6,372 bases of DNA from Bacteroidales bacterium. Its GTDB lineage: Bacteria > Bacteroidota > Bacteroidia > Bacteroidales > VadinHA17. The stretch spans positions 1 through 6,372 of the forward strand of contig JALOMK010000137.1 of NCBI GenBank assembly GCA_025455505.1, in the 5' to 3' direction. The position numbers were made by a program, and so were the translations under genes. Below the pieces are notes generated by a model. The model was not told where the DNA came from. It was given only the letters and a program-made list of their open reading frames with translations, and searched no databases. Positions 1-6,372 of this stretch are shown piece after piece. Positions within the stretch are counted from its first letter, which is position 1. Every line of letters starts with the position of its first letter.

Positions 1-15
1 CCCGTACTCCCTCAC
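1..15 (-). other. Out-of-frame continuation of the PP2C phosphatase domain after an apparent one-base deletion
   Basis: Read on the minus strand, the sensor ends ...HNSLNKM and then meets TGA. If one base is restored in the ATG codon at 15-17, the remaining 15 bases read GTG AGG GAG TAC GGG, giving VREYG. SpoIIE-type phosphatases of Bacteroidota commonly continue after this point as LNxIVxEYG or similar, so the gene probably carries on past the left edge in this frame. Only five codons support it, but they fit the family well. No heptameric slippery sequence is present, so programmed frameshifting is unlikely. Confidence 0.6.
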
Positions 16-2708
16 ATCTTGTTAAGCGAATTATGGCCGATTATCGACATGAAAGCACCGGGAACGCCGTGCCCTGTGCAGTCTGCTGCAGCAATGAACT
101 GCCAGTCGCCGTTGTCGTACATCCAGTAAAAGTCCCCGCTTACTATGTCCTTGGGCATGAAAAGTACAAAGGTTTCCTTGAAAGTATTTTCCCGGGGCAG
201 CATGGCCCGCTGAATCCTCTCTGCATACCTGATGCTTGCTGTAATGTCGCGGTTCTTTTCCTCAATCTCCATGCTCTTCTGTACGACCTCGGCAGTTCTT
301 TCCTCAACCTTCTCCTCAAGCAATTTTTTCTCACGGATGAGCTTCTGTTCCCTTCTCTTGATATAAATAACGATCCACACTGCAATAAGGGCAAGCACAA
401 TGAACATGAACCACGCGGTCCTGTAAAATGGCGGCCTTATTATGAAAGAAAAGCTTGCAGGCTCGTTGTTCCATATTCCCCTGCTGTTGGTAGCCTTCAC
501 CATGAACCTGTACTTGCCGGGCGGCCGCGATGAATAATCCATGAAAGTCTGGTTCGTAATCCTCCAGTCGGTGTCAGCGCCTTCGAGCTTAACCATGTAT
601 TTAACCGCGTCCTGGTTCTCAAGGCTTATGCTGTAATAATCGAAATAAATCCATCGCTGGCCGTACCTGAGCTTCATCCCTTCGCGCATCGGGTAAGGCT
701 TGTCTTTAACCTTCAGCCCGAGAATGCGTGGATCCGGGACCGGGTCATTTACCGGGAGTTTGGAAAGGTCAAGCCTCACAGCTCCTTCTGCAGTCCCGAA
801 CCAGATAATTCCTCCGGATCCCCGGCTAACGGCGTTGTCATTTGCTTTTATCCCGCTGAAGCCGTTCCTGCCCGTATATGTATGTATCCTGCCGCTACCA
901 GGAAACAACCTGTTTAAACCGTTATCGGTTCCTATGAGGACAGACCCGTCCTCCGCAGGAATCACAAGGTTAATCTTATCTGACAACAAGCCGTTGTCGC
1001 GGCTGTACGATTCCTCAAACTTTTCCGCGCTGAAGCTTATGAGCCTTTCGCCCGTGCCGATCCAAAGTGACCCTTTGCCGTCAGTTGCGATGGAAGTTGC
1101 AATTATGCCACGGAGTTCCTGCACAGGCACAAAGTCTTCATCGGAGTAATCCTTTCCGCCCGGAGTATACCTGATGATGCCTCCGGTTTGCTGCCCGATA
1201 CTTGCCGCACCGATCCACATGTTGCCCCGGCTGTCGCAGTGCAGGGCATTTATCTGACCCACTATGCCGCCCATTGAGTTCTTGTTCAGAATTGTGCCGC
1301 TTTCAAAGTCGCAGATAATGACCCCGTTGTTTTTTGTGGCTATCCATAGGTTGTTTCTGCTGTCGCGTTCCAGTGCCATTATCTGACCCGTGCTATTCAG
1401 GGCATTGTTTATTTCATCAAACACTTCAAACGTCTTCCTTGCAGAATTATACAATACGATCCTCGAATCATTTTCGGAATAGTCATAGGCGATCCATATC
1501 TTTCCGGGCTCGGTTTCCTTTATTGCAAATATCTTTTGCAGCCCGAGTGTGCGTTCCCTTCCGAAGAGCACGGGGTTGAGGTCCGTGCCCGGAGTGAACC
1601 TGTAAAGACCTGCATCGGTTCCCATCCATAAAGTACCAGACCTGTCAGCTGCAACTGCCTTAATGTTGAAGTCAGCCATTGTCTCCTTGCTGCCCAGGGT
1701 CGTGAACGCATCGCCCTTGTATATCGAAAGCCCCGACTTATGGTCCGATATAAGAATATTCCCTTCCCTGTCTTCAACTATGTCAGATATCTTGTCCGCA
1801 CCCCTGAATCCATTTTTTCCGTTGATGATCTTCATTTTTTCATCTTCAAACAAGGCAAGCTCCCCGGAATAGATGCCTATCCATATCCTCCCCTCTCCGT
1901 CCTCCGCAAGGGCTGTGACCGAATTCCCGCTCATCCCCATAGCCATAAGGTCATAAAAGACCATCTGATCGCTGTCCATCCTATACCTGTATAAGCCTCC
2001 CATAAAGGTACCGAACCACAAGTCGCCGCTACTGTCTTCAAGCATCCGGGATGTTTCAAAATACCTGGTCATGTTGGGCATCCTGTATCCCGCGAAGATT
2101 CCGTCACGCCTGTCCAGCTTCCTCAGTGCCCCGTTCATGTTGAAGATGAGTGTCCCGTCCGTCATAACATAGGCCCCGGTAACCATATAACTAAGCCCTG
2201 CTTCTCCCTGGAAACTCCTGGCCCTGATGTTGCGGATGCTGTCACCCGGCCAGAGTGCCAATATCGCCCCGTTGCTCGTTGTTGCAAACCACAGAGAATC
2301 TCCTGTCTGGACTATTGCCGTAACATGACCTTCTATTGAAATAGTGTCGAATGTACACTTGCTGAATCCCTTCCCGTCGTAGACTGACACCCCGCCCCCA
2401 TTCAGGTGTCCGAACCAGAGCCGGCCCCGGTGGTCCTCATGGATGCAGAAGACGCCTCCGGCAGGCAGGCTGTCGCGTGTGGTGAAGTTCTGGAAGACCC
2501 TGCCGTCGAAGCGGGTGACTCCGTTCTCGGTGCCCAGCCACACGAAGCCGCTTCCATCCTGGTGAATGTCGTAAATCTTCTGGGAACCAAGGTTGTACCT
2601 GTCGAAGAAATAATCCTGGGCAAGAGTCCTCTGCGTGATGCACAACATAAAAAACAGAAACCAGGCAAGAAATCTTGCCTGGCCGATCCTGTATCTTATG
2701 TTCAGCAT
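12..2708 (-). CDS. Two-component-regulator propeller / Y_Y_Y sensor with C-terminal PP2C (SpoIIE-type) phosphatase domain, frame broken near the C-terminus
   Basis: Predicted inner-membrane sensor with a periplasmic receptor and a cytoplasmic phosphatase. An N-terminal signal peptide (residues 1-30: basic RYRIGQAR, core FLAWFLFFMLCI, likely cut after TLA) is followed by fourteen Reg_prop-like units with WxGT..G cores near residues 57, 98, 140, 187, 231, 276, 319, 361, 405, 455, 498, 549, 591 and 636, enough for two seven-bladed propellers. A Y_Y_Y domain follows at about 657-757 (YSSRPPGKYRFMVKATN), then a transmembrane helix at about 764-783, a coiled coil at about 784-822, the linker IRYAERIQRAMLP (826-838) and the start of a PP2C/SpoIIE domain with GDF (D859) and DCTGHGVPGA (D876). 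In this family architecture the phosphatase takes the place of the usual histidine kinase. The ATG lies 8 bases after the stop of the caspase-like gene, so the two are probably cotranscribed. The TGA after residue 898 cuts the phosphatase domain short and looks like a frameshift. Ligand and phosphatase substrate are unknown. Confidence 0.9.
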   Translation of the reverse strand: MLNIRYRIGQARFLAWFLFFMLCITQRTLAQDYFFDRYNLGSQKIYDIHQDGSGFVWLGTENGVTRFDGRVFQNFTTRDSLPAGGVFCIHEDHRGRLWFGHLNGGGVSVYDGKGFSKCTFDTISIEGHVTAIVQTGDSLWFATTSNGAILALWPGDSIRNIRARSFQGEAGLSYMVTGAYVMTDGTLIFNMNGALRKLDRRDGIFAGYRMPNMTRYFETSRMLEDSSGDLWFGTFMGGLYRYRMDSDQMVFYDLMAMGMSGNSVTALAEDGEGRIWIGIYSGELALFEDEKMKIINGKNGFRGADKISDIVEDREGNILISDHKSGLSIYKGDAFTTLGSKETMADFNIKAVAADRSGTLWMGTDAGLYRFTPGTDLNPVLFGRERTLGLQKIFAIKETEPGKIWIAYDYSENDSRIVLYNSARKTFEVFDEINNALNSTGQIMALERDSRNNLWIATKNNGVIICDFESGTILNKNSMGGIVGQINALHCDSRGNMWIGAASIGQQTGGIIRYTPGGKDYSDEDFVPVQELRGIIATSIATDGKGSLWIGTGERLISFSAEKFEESYSRDNGLLSDKINLVIPAEDGSVLIGTDNGLNRLFPGSGRIHTYTGRNGFSGIKANDNAVSRGSGGIIWFGTAEGAVRLDLSKLPVNDPVPDPRILGLKVKDKPYPMREGMKLRYGQRWIYFDYYSISLENQDAVKYMVKLEGADTDWRITNQTFMDYSSRPPGKYRFMVKATNSRGIWNNEPASFSFIIRPPFYRTAWFMFIVLALIAVWIVIYIKRREQKLIREKKLLEEKVEERTAEVVQKSMEIEEKNRDITASIRYAERIQRAMLPRENTFKETFVLFMPKDIVSGDFYWMYDNGDWQFIAAADCTGHGVPGAFMSIIGHNSLNKM

Positions 2709-2716
2709 ACCCCTGT

Positions 2717-5089
2717 CTATTTTTTAATAAAGAAGAAGGTTCCCTCAAGATCCTTAAGTCCCTGGATTGTCCCGAATTTGGGCTCCTGTCCCTTCTCGGC
2801 CTTAACGGCAGGCTGCACTGCAAGAACGATAGTCTCGATCGGGATGCAATCTCTCTTGCTTGCTGCATTCCGAAGAGCATTTGCAAACGAGGAAGCAAAC
2901 TTCGAGTTATCAGTAGTGAGTTCGTATGACTGTCCCACAGATGAGAAGATCTGGGCCGATTTGGATCCTGATTTCATGGAATCGTCGCAGGAAGGTTCCG
3001 AAAAGCCTGCCCTCATCGCTGTGAAAAATCCCGGTCCCGACTCGCAGGCATCCGATATTACAAGAGTGTGGACAATATCATTTTCATAACCCATCAGGCC
3101 TGCCTTAAGGAAGTTGATATTGAAGTAAGTGAACTCCTGGTCTCTTTCGGCATCGACGGGAATCCAGTAACCTACATCGTTGATGTATTTGCCATGACCT
3201 GCATACCAGATAAGAATTGACTTCACCTGGTTAGCCTTTATTTCATCCCTCAGTTCTATGTTGAAGAACATCTCCATCTGCTTCTTGGTCATGTCCTTCT
3301 TATGTATGAACCGGTGTATCTGGTAGTTTTCAAGCTCGCGCCTCATGGTTGTGATATCCTTGATGGGACCGTCGAGCGACCCGAAGGTCTTGTATCCTGA
3401 ATTTTCAATGAAAATAACCCAGGTTTTGCCCATCGGGTTTGTAGAGGCAATGCCTGCTCCTTCCCTGTTAATCACATACTCGGTTATTTTCACGTTGCCG
3501 TAAATGTCTTCAGCCTTAACTGTGATTTTATTCTTGTTCGTGATATCGGTCGAGATCATGAACTCCGGGTTAAGTGTTGCAGAAACCATCTCCTCGCTTC
3601 CGGGATCGGTATCGAATGTCGCTATCCTGTTGTCGATATAAATTGCCTTAATCTTGCTTTCATCCTCTATCTTTCCCTGGATGAATACGCTCGGGTTGTT
3701 CCTGTCGATGAAAATCTGCCCGTTTTCAGCATAGGGCGCCGTTATGCGTATCACTGGGGGTGTGATCTCTGTCCTGAAAAGGGGGAATTCAAGCACTTCC
3801 TCATTGTTGTAGTCATCAACTGCAGTTATCGAGAGTTTTTCCCTTCCGGTGACGTCAATGTTTGTAAGGAACTCATATTCTCCTGGTTTGCCGGCCACCT
3901 GTACTTCCCTGCCGTTGATCATGAACTTTTTGATTTTGCTCTTGTCGCTTATCTTTCCCGAAACGAGGAGTTCATTCTTCCCTCCCCTCACCTGTATCAC
4001 GTTCTTTACAGGAACAGGACTCATAAGTGCAATAACGGGTGCATCCCTCTCCTCATTAAGCTTGAAAAGCCTCTGGTTGGCCCCGTCAAGAAGCTCACGC
4101 GCAAGTACATCATACTTTGCTATTGCAGTGATCTTCTCGTAATCCGTAATTGCCTTGTCAATACTCCCTGCTCCTTCATAGGCAGTGGCCCTCTTGTAGA
4201 AGCCCTTAGGGTCATTTTCGCTGAGGCTGATATACTTTGTGTAATCGTTAATTGCATTCTGGTACTGGGTAAGCTGGAGATAGTAATCACCCCTCCTCAT
4301 GTAAAATGCAGGGTTGGCAGGATCGATAAGTATGCATTTCGAAATATCATTGATTGCATTGGCAGGGTCAAGCGCCTTCATGTAAATCCTGCTGCGCATG
4401 AGGTAGGCGGAGGTGTCGCGGTCGTTGAACTTGAGAACCTCGTTCACCTGGGCCATTGCCTCTTTTGCATCCGTGGCCATAAGAATCCCTGCAAGGGCAA
4501 CCCTCGGCGGTGCAAACTTCTTGTCCTTCGAAATTGATTTTTCATAAGCCGCTATTGCCTCCTTCTGGTTCCTGAGGCTCTCGTAAATCCTTCCCCTCCA
4601 GAAGTAATCGCCGGGCGTGTCCTTGACAGTAAGAGCCGTATCGGAAGTTTTAAGCGCCTGGTCATACATTTTCAGGTAATAAAGAGATATTACTTTCTGG
4701 GGATAGACTCCGGGATTGCGCGATTCGCGTGACGATGCCCTGTTGAGTATCCTGAGGGCCTCACTGTAATTACCGAGACCGTTCTCAGTGACAGCCAGGC
4801 TGATCATTGCCTCCGCATCCTTGGGTGCAAAGACAAGCGCCTTCTCATAATCAGCCTTCGCACCGGCCAGGTTCCCAAGCTTCACATACATATCTCCCCT
4901 GGCCACGTAGTATTCGGGATTCATGGGTTCGAGACCGATTGCACTGGTGAACTGAACAACTGCATCCTCGTACTTCATAGTCTCAGCAAACTCGGTACCG
5001 GCTTTGTAATACTTCTTCCCGTTCTGTCCGGATGATGCGACAGCTATCAATGACAGCATAGCTGCCAGAATTAAGATCCTCTTCTTCAT
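2717..5089 (-). CDS. Exported TPR-repeat protein with two Ig-like domains and a C-terminal caspase-like (peptidase C14) domain
   Basis: The 790-residue protein starts with a Sec-type signal peptide (MKKRILILAAMLSLIAVASS) and has no lipobox cysteine, so it is probably a soluble periplasmic or secreted protein. Residues about 25-328 form nine consecutive TPR units of roughly 34 residues, usually protein-binding surfaces. Two related Ig-like beta domains follow, at about 350-440 and 442-541, each opening with a PVI(A/R)(L/I) strand, then a GKI.D.SKIK segment and a late A.D.Y.N turn. The caspase fold covers about 554-790: opening strand WVIFIENSGY, catalytic-type His in YAGHG (H632), YWIPVDA (641-647), and catalytic-type Cys in ISDACESG (C682). 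Both members of the dyad are present, so it may be an active cysteine protease; the substrate is unknown. The ATG at 5089 was chosen over an in-frame ATG at 5167 because only the shorter form begins with a signal peptide and the extra 26 residues fall in AT-rich promoter-like DNA. It lies just upstream of the sensor gene and is probably cotranscribed with it. Confidence 0.92.
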   Translation of the reverse strand: MKKRILILAAMLSLIAVASSGQNGKKYYKAGTEFAETMKYEDAVVQFTSAIGLEPMNPEYYVARGDMYVKLGNLAGAKADYEKALVFAPKDAEAMISLAVTENGLGNYSEALRILNRASSRESRNPGVYPQKVISLYYLKMYDQALKTSDTALTVKDTPGDYFWRGRIYESLRNQKEAIAAYEKSISKDKKFAPPRVALAGILMATDAKEAMAQVNEVLKFNDRDTSAYLMRSRIYMKALDPANAINDISKCILIDPANPAFYMRRGDYYLQLTQYQNAINDYTKYISLSENDPKGFYKRATAYEGAGSIDKAITDYEKITAIAKYDVLARELLDGANQRLFKLNEERDAPVIALMSPVPVKNVIQVRGGKNELLVSGKISDKSKIKKFMINGREVQVAGKPGEYEFLTNIDVTGREKLSITAVDDYNNEEVLEFPLFRTEITPPVIRITAPYAENGQIFIDRNNPSVFIQGKIEDESKIKAIYIDNRIATFDTDPGSEEMVSATLNPEFMISTDITNKNKITVKAEDIYGNVKITEYVINREGAGIASTNPMGKTWVIFIENSGYKTFGSLDGPIKDITTMRRELENYQIHRFIHKKDMTKKQMEMFFNIELRDEIKANQVKSILIWYAGHGKYINDVGYWIPVDAERDQEFTYFNINFLKAGLMGYENDIVHTLVISDACESGPGFFTAMRAGFSEPSCDDSMKSGSKSAQIFSSVGQSYELTTDNSKFASSFANALRNAASKRDCIPIETIVLAVQPAVKAEKGQEPKFGTIQGLKDLEGTFFFIKK

Positions 5090-5124
5090 GTCTGTAAATC
5101 TAAAGTAGTAGTACCGCAAACAGT

Positions 5125-5132
5125 CAAAAATA
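5125..5132 (-). promoter_or_regulatory. Candidate Bacteroidota -7 promoter box (TATTTTTG) upstream of the caspase-like gene
   Basis: On the minus strand the bases read TATTTTTG, a full match to the Bacteroidota -7 consensus TAnnTTTG. The box ends 35 bases before the ATG at 5089, which would leave a short 5' leader of roughly 28 bases. No TTTG element is found at the usual 17-23 base spacing upstream; the nearest TTG is only 11 bases away. The match lies in AT-rich DNA where such words arise by chance, so this is a candidate only. It would drive the caspase-like gene and the sensor together. Confidence 0.35.
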
Positions 5133-5144
5133 ACTAATTTTATC

Positions 5145-5232
5145 AAAAAATCAGGCTGGTTTGTCAAAAAACCAAATAATACACTTATACTCCATTCGGG
5201 CCTGTTTTGTTATACTTTTGGTCTGATTTTTT
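5145..5232. repeat. Ten-base inverted repeat flanking a 68-base spacer upstream of the caspase-like gene
   Basis: AAAAAATCAG at 5145-5154 is the exact reverse complement of CTGATTTTTT at 5223-5232. The first arm lies 12 bases upstream of the candidate -7 box on the minus strand. The arms could be paired binding sites for a regulator, but both are dominated by an A or T run, so chance similarity is a real possibility. Confidence 0.3.
5157..5174. repeat. Short perfect hairpin (TGGTTT / AAACCA)
   Basis: TGGTTT at 5157-5162 pairs with AAACCA at 5169-5174 across a 6-base loop. It lies just upstream of the candidate promoter of the caspase-like gene. On the minus strand a run of six T follows 6 bases after the stem, so it could act as a weak terminator or an operator, but the stem is short and AT-rich. 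It could be chance. Confidence 0.25.
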
Positions 5233-5349
5233 ATTGACCGCATGAATTATGCATGAAGGACGGTTTCACATTCTGCAATTTTTACGGTTCCCTCCGTCCT
5301 CTTTTCAGGGAATGGAGAGTCTGGCCTGAAGGTACAAAGCAGGCTCCTT

Positions 5350-6372
5350 CTAAATTTGTCTCATGTAAATACTAAGGGTGCTCCCGGCGAAGGCTTCGAC
5401 TGAAACAGCTGTGCCCTCCACCCGGGGTGCCATTATTCCACTGCGGAAGCAGTCCTTCCCTGTAAAAACCCTCATTTCATCCCATAATCCTTCACTGATG
5501 AAGTGATTCAGCACCGAAGCCCCGCCCTCTACAAAAAGCGACTGAATTCCTGAAGTAAAAAGATATTCTGATACCTGTACGGCTGAGGAGCGATGCGGCT
5601 CGAGTTGGATTATCCGTCCTTTTTCCCCTACCGATAAATGAGTGAAAAGTATTACATCCCCTTCTCCGGAGAATACTGCACTCCCGGGGGGAACATCCCC
5701 CGAACTGCTCAGTATGCACCTGAGCGGATCCCGTCCAGCCCAGTCCCTGACATTCAGGCGCGGATTGTCTGCTCTTACCGTGCCTGCTCCCACGAGGATG
5801 GCCTGCTCTTCTGACCTCCAACGGTGAACCAGGGCTCTTTCGGGTTTTCCAGAAATCCATACCGGCCTGCCCTCATTATCCGGAGAACGGTCTGTATCCA
5901 GGAAACCATCTGCACTCTGAGCCCATTTGAGAATTATCCAGGGCCTCTTTTTTTCGTGAAAGGTAAAGAATCTCCTGTTTATGTGCCTGCACTCGTCCTC
6001 AAGCACGCCCGCTGTAACCTCGCACCCGGCTTCCCTCAGCTTTGCTATGCCCCGTCCTGATACCTTTTCATTTGTATCGACGGTACCAATTACGACACGC
6101 CTTATCCCGCTGCTTATTATAAGATCTGCGCAAGGGGGAGTCTTTCCATAATGAGAACAAGGCTCCAGGCTGACATAGAGCGTCGACTCCGGGAGAATCG
6201 TCTTGTCGGCCACTAAAGCTATCGCAACAACCTCGGCATGAGCTGTACCTGCTTTAAGATGGTAACCCTCCCCGCAGATCTTTCCCCTGTGAACGATGAC
6301 TGCACCCACAAGTGGATTCGGGTAGGTTTTCCCCCTTCTCAGGATCGCTTTCAAAATCCCAAGCGTCGTGAC
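5350..6372 (-). CDS. ribD: Bifunctional riboflavin biosynthesis protein RibD (deaminase / reductase), 5' end outside the window
   Basis: Cytoplasmic enzyme for two successive steps of riboflavin synthesis: deamination of the diaminopyrimidine formed from GTP, then NADPH-dependent reduction of the ribose side chain. Counting from the TTG at 6354, the N-terminal deaminase domain has PNPLVGAVIV (12-21), the zinc-site HAE (H39, catalytic-type E41) and PCSHYGKTPPC (zinc-ligand C66 and C75), followed by VSGRGIAKLREAG. The reductase domain starts at about 138 with WIILKWAQSADG, then HRWRSEEQAILVGAGTVRADNPRLNVR (split across 177-203) and LFVEGGASVLNHF (273-285). All expected motifs are intact. The frame stays open from the TTG to the right edge, adding VTTLGI, and RibD proteins usually carry about 15 or more residues ahead of the PNP motif, so the true start is probably a few codons beyond the window rather than the TTG. 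The stop is TAG at 5350-5352. No other riboflavin gene is visible here. A 260-base gap separates it from the next gene, which suggests separate transcription. Confidence 0.95.
   Translation of the reverse strand, partial: VTTLGILKAILRRGKTYPNPLVGAVIVHRGKICGEGYHLKAGTAHAEVVAIALVADKTILPESTLYVSLEPCSHYGKTPPCADLIISSGIRRVVIGTVDTNEKVSGRGIAKLREAGCEVTAGVLEDECRHINRRFFTFHEKKRPWIILKWAQSADGFLDTDRSPDNEGRPVWISGKPERALVHRWRSEEQAILVGAGTVRADNPRLNVRDWAGRDPLRCILSSSGDVPPGSAVFSGEGDVILFTHLSVGEKGRIIQLEPHRSSAVQVSEYLFTSGIQSLFVEGGASVLNHFISEGLWDEMRVFTGKDCFRSGIMAPRVEGTAVSVEAFAGSTLSIYMRQI

Larger units (their letters stand above)
5090..5349. other. AT-rich intergenic region between ribD and the caspase-like gene
   Basis: This 260-base stretch carries no credible coding sequence. 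It separates the ribD stop from the caspase-like gene start, both on the minus strand. It holds a candidate promoter (5125-5132), a 6-base-pair hairpin (5157-5174), a 10-base inverted repeat (5145-5154 with 5223-5232) and a 7-base-pair inverted repeat with a 30-base loop (5257-5263 with 5294-5300). No stem followed by a good T run was found for the ribD transcript, so no intrinsic terminator can be assigned. Confidence 0.7.

Noticed and set aside
12..17. Programmed ribosomal frameshift at the end of the sensor gene
   Set aside because: The bases around AACAAGATGTGA contain no slippery heptamer, so a simple one-base deletion or sequence error is more likely.
33..533. Plus-strand open frame of 166 codons
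   Set aside because: It is antisense to the Y_Y_Y, membrane and phosphatase part of the sensor gene, and no recognisable motif is present.
753..2621. DNA-level tandem repeats in the propeller region
   Set aside because: The repetition is at the protein level with strongly diverged codons, so no separate DNA repeat is annotated.
2717..2800. Type IX secretion C-terminal signal on the caspase-like protein
   Set aside because: The protein ends in GTFFFIKK directly after the caspase domain, with no room for a separate C-terminal sorting domain.
2406..3089. Long plus-strand open frame of 227 codons
   Set aside because: It runs antisense across the junction of two well-supported minus-strand genes, and its translation shows no domain, no signal peptide and low-complexity content typical of a shadow frame.
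5090..5167. In-frame N-terminal extension of the caspase-like gene (ATG at 5167)
   Set aside because: The extra 26 residues would bury the signal peptide inside the protein, and this stretch is AT-rich and contains the candidate promoter box.
5257..5300. Inverted repeat AGGACGG / CCGTCCT as a terminator for ribD
   Set aside because: The 7-base-pair stem has a 30-base loop, and no T run follows it on the minus strand.
5324..5344. Inverted repeat GCCTG / CAGGC just after the ribD stop as a terminator
   Set aside because: The stem has only 5 base pairs with an 11-base loop and no T run after it on the minus strand.

Overview
This window looks like chromosomal DNA of a Bacteroidota (Bacteroidetes) bacterium of moderate GC content. 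The main reason is a protein with two-component-regulator propeller repeats, a Y_Y_Y domain, a transmembrane helix and a PP2C/SpoIIE-type phosphatase, a layout typical of that phylum. The RibD style (ILKWAQSADG, LVHRWRSEEQAILVG), the lack of clear Shine-Dalgarno sites and one TAnnTTTG-like promoter box agree with this. The exact genus cannot be read from the sequence.

All three genes lie on the minus strand, so transcription runs from right to left. At the right edge (5350-6372) is ribD, the bifunctional deaminase/reductase of riboflavin synthesis; its first few residues lie outside the window. An AT-rich 260-base gap (5090-5349) follows. It holds a candidate Bacteroidota promoter, a short hairpin and a 10-base inverted repeat, but no credible gene. 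Next comes a 790-residue exported protein (2717-5089) with about nine TPR units, two Ig-like domains and a C-terminal caspase-like (peptidase C14) domain whose His and Cys are both present. Eight bases after its stop begins the 898-residue sensor (12-2708): signal peptide, fourteen propeller repeat units (two seven-bladed propellers expected), Y_Y_Y domain, one transmembrane helix, coiled coil, and the first part of a PP2C/SpoIIE phosphatase domain.

The last two genes are spaced like an operon. They would place a caspase-like protease with protein-binding repeats in the periplasm, next to a sensor that could signal across the inner membrane to a cytoplasmic Ser/Thr-type phosphatase. The joint function is an inference; no described system is recognised with confidence.

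The sensor reading frame stops inside its phosphatase domain, at 12-14. The bases just past the break encode VREYG in another frame, which is what the family would be expected to have there. This points to a one-base deletion: a sequencing or assembly error, or a true mutation. No RNA genes, insertion sequences, CRISPR arrays or phage genes were seen.
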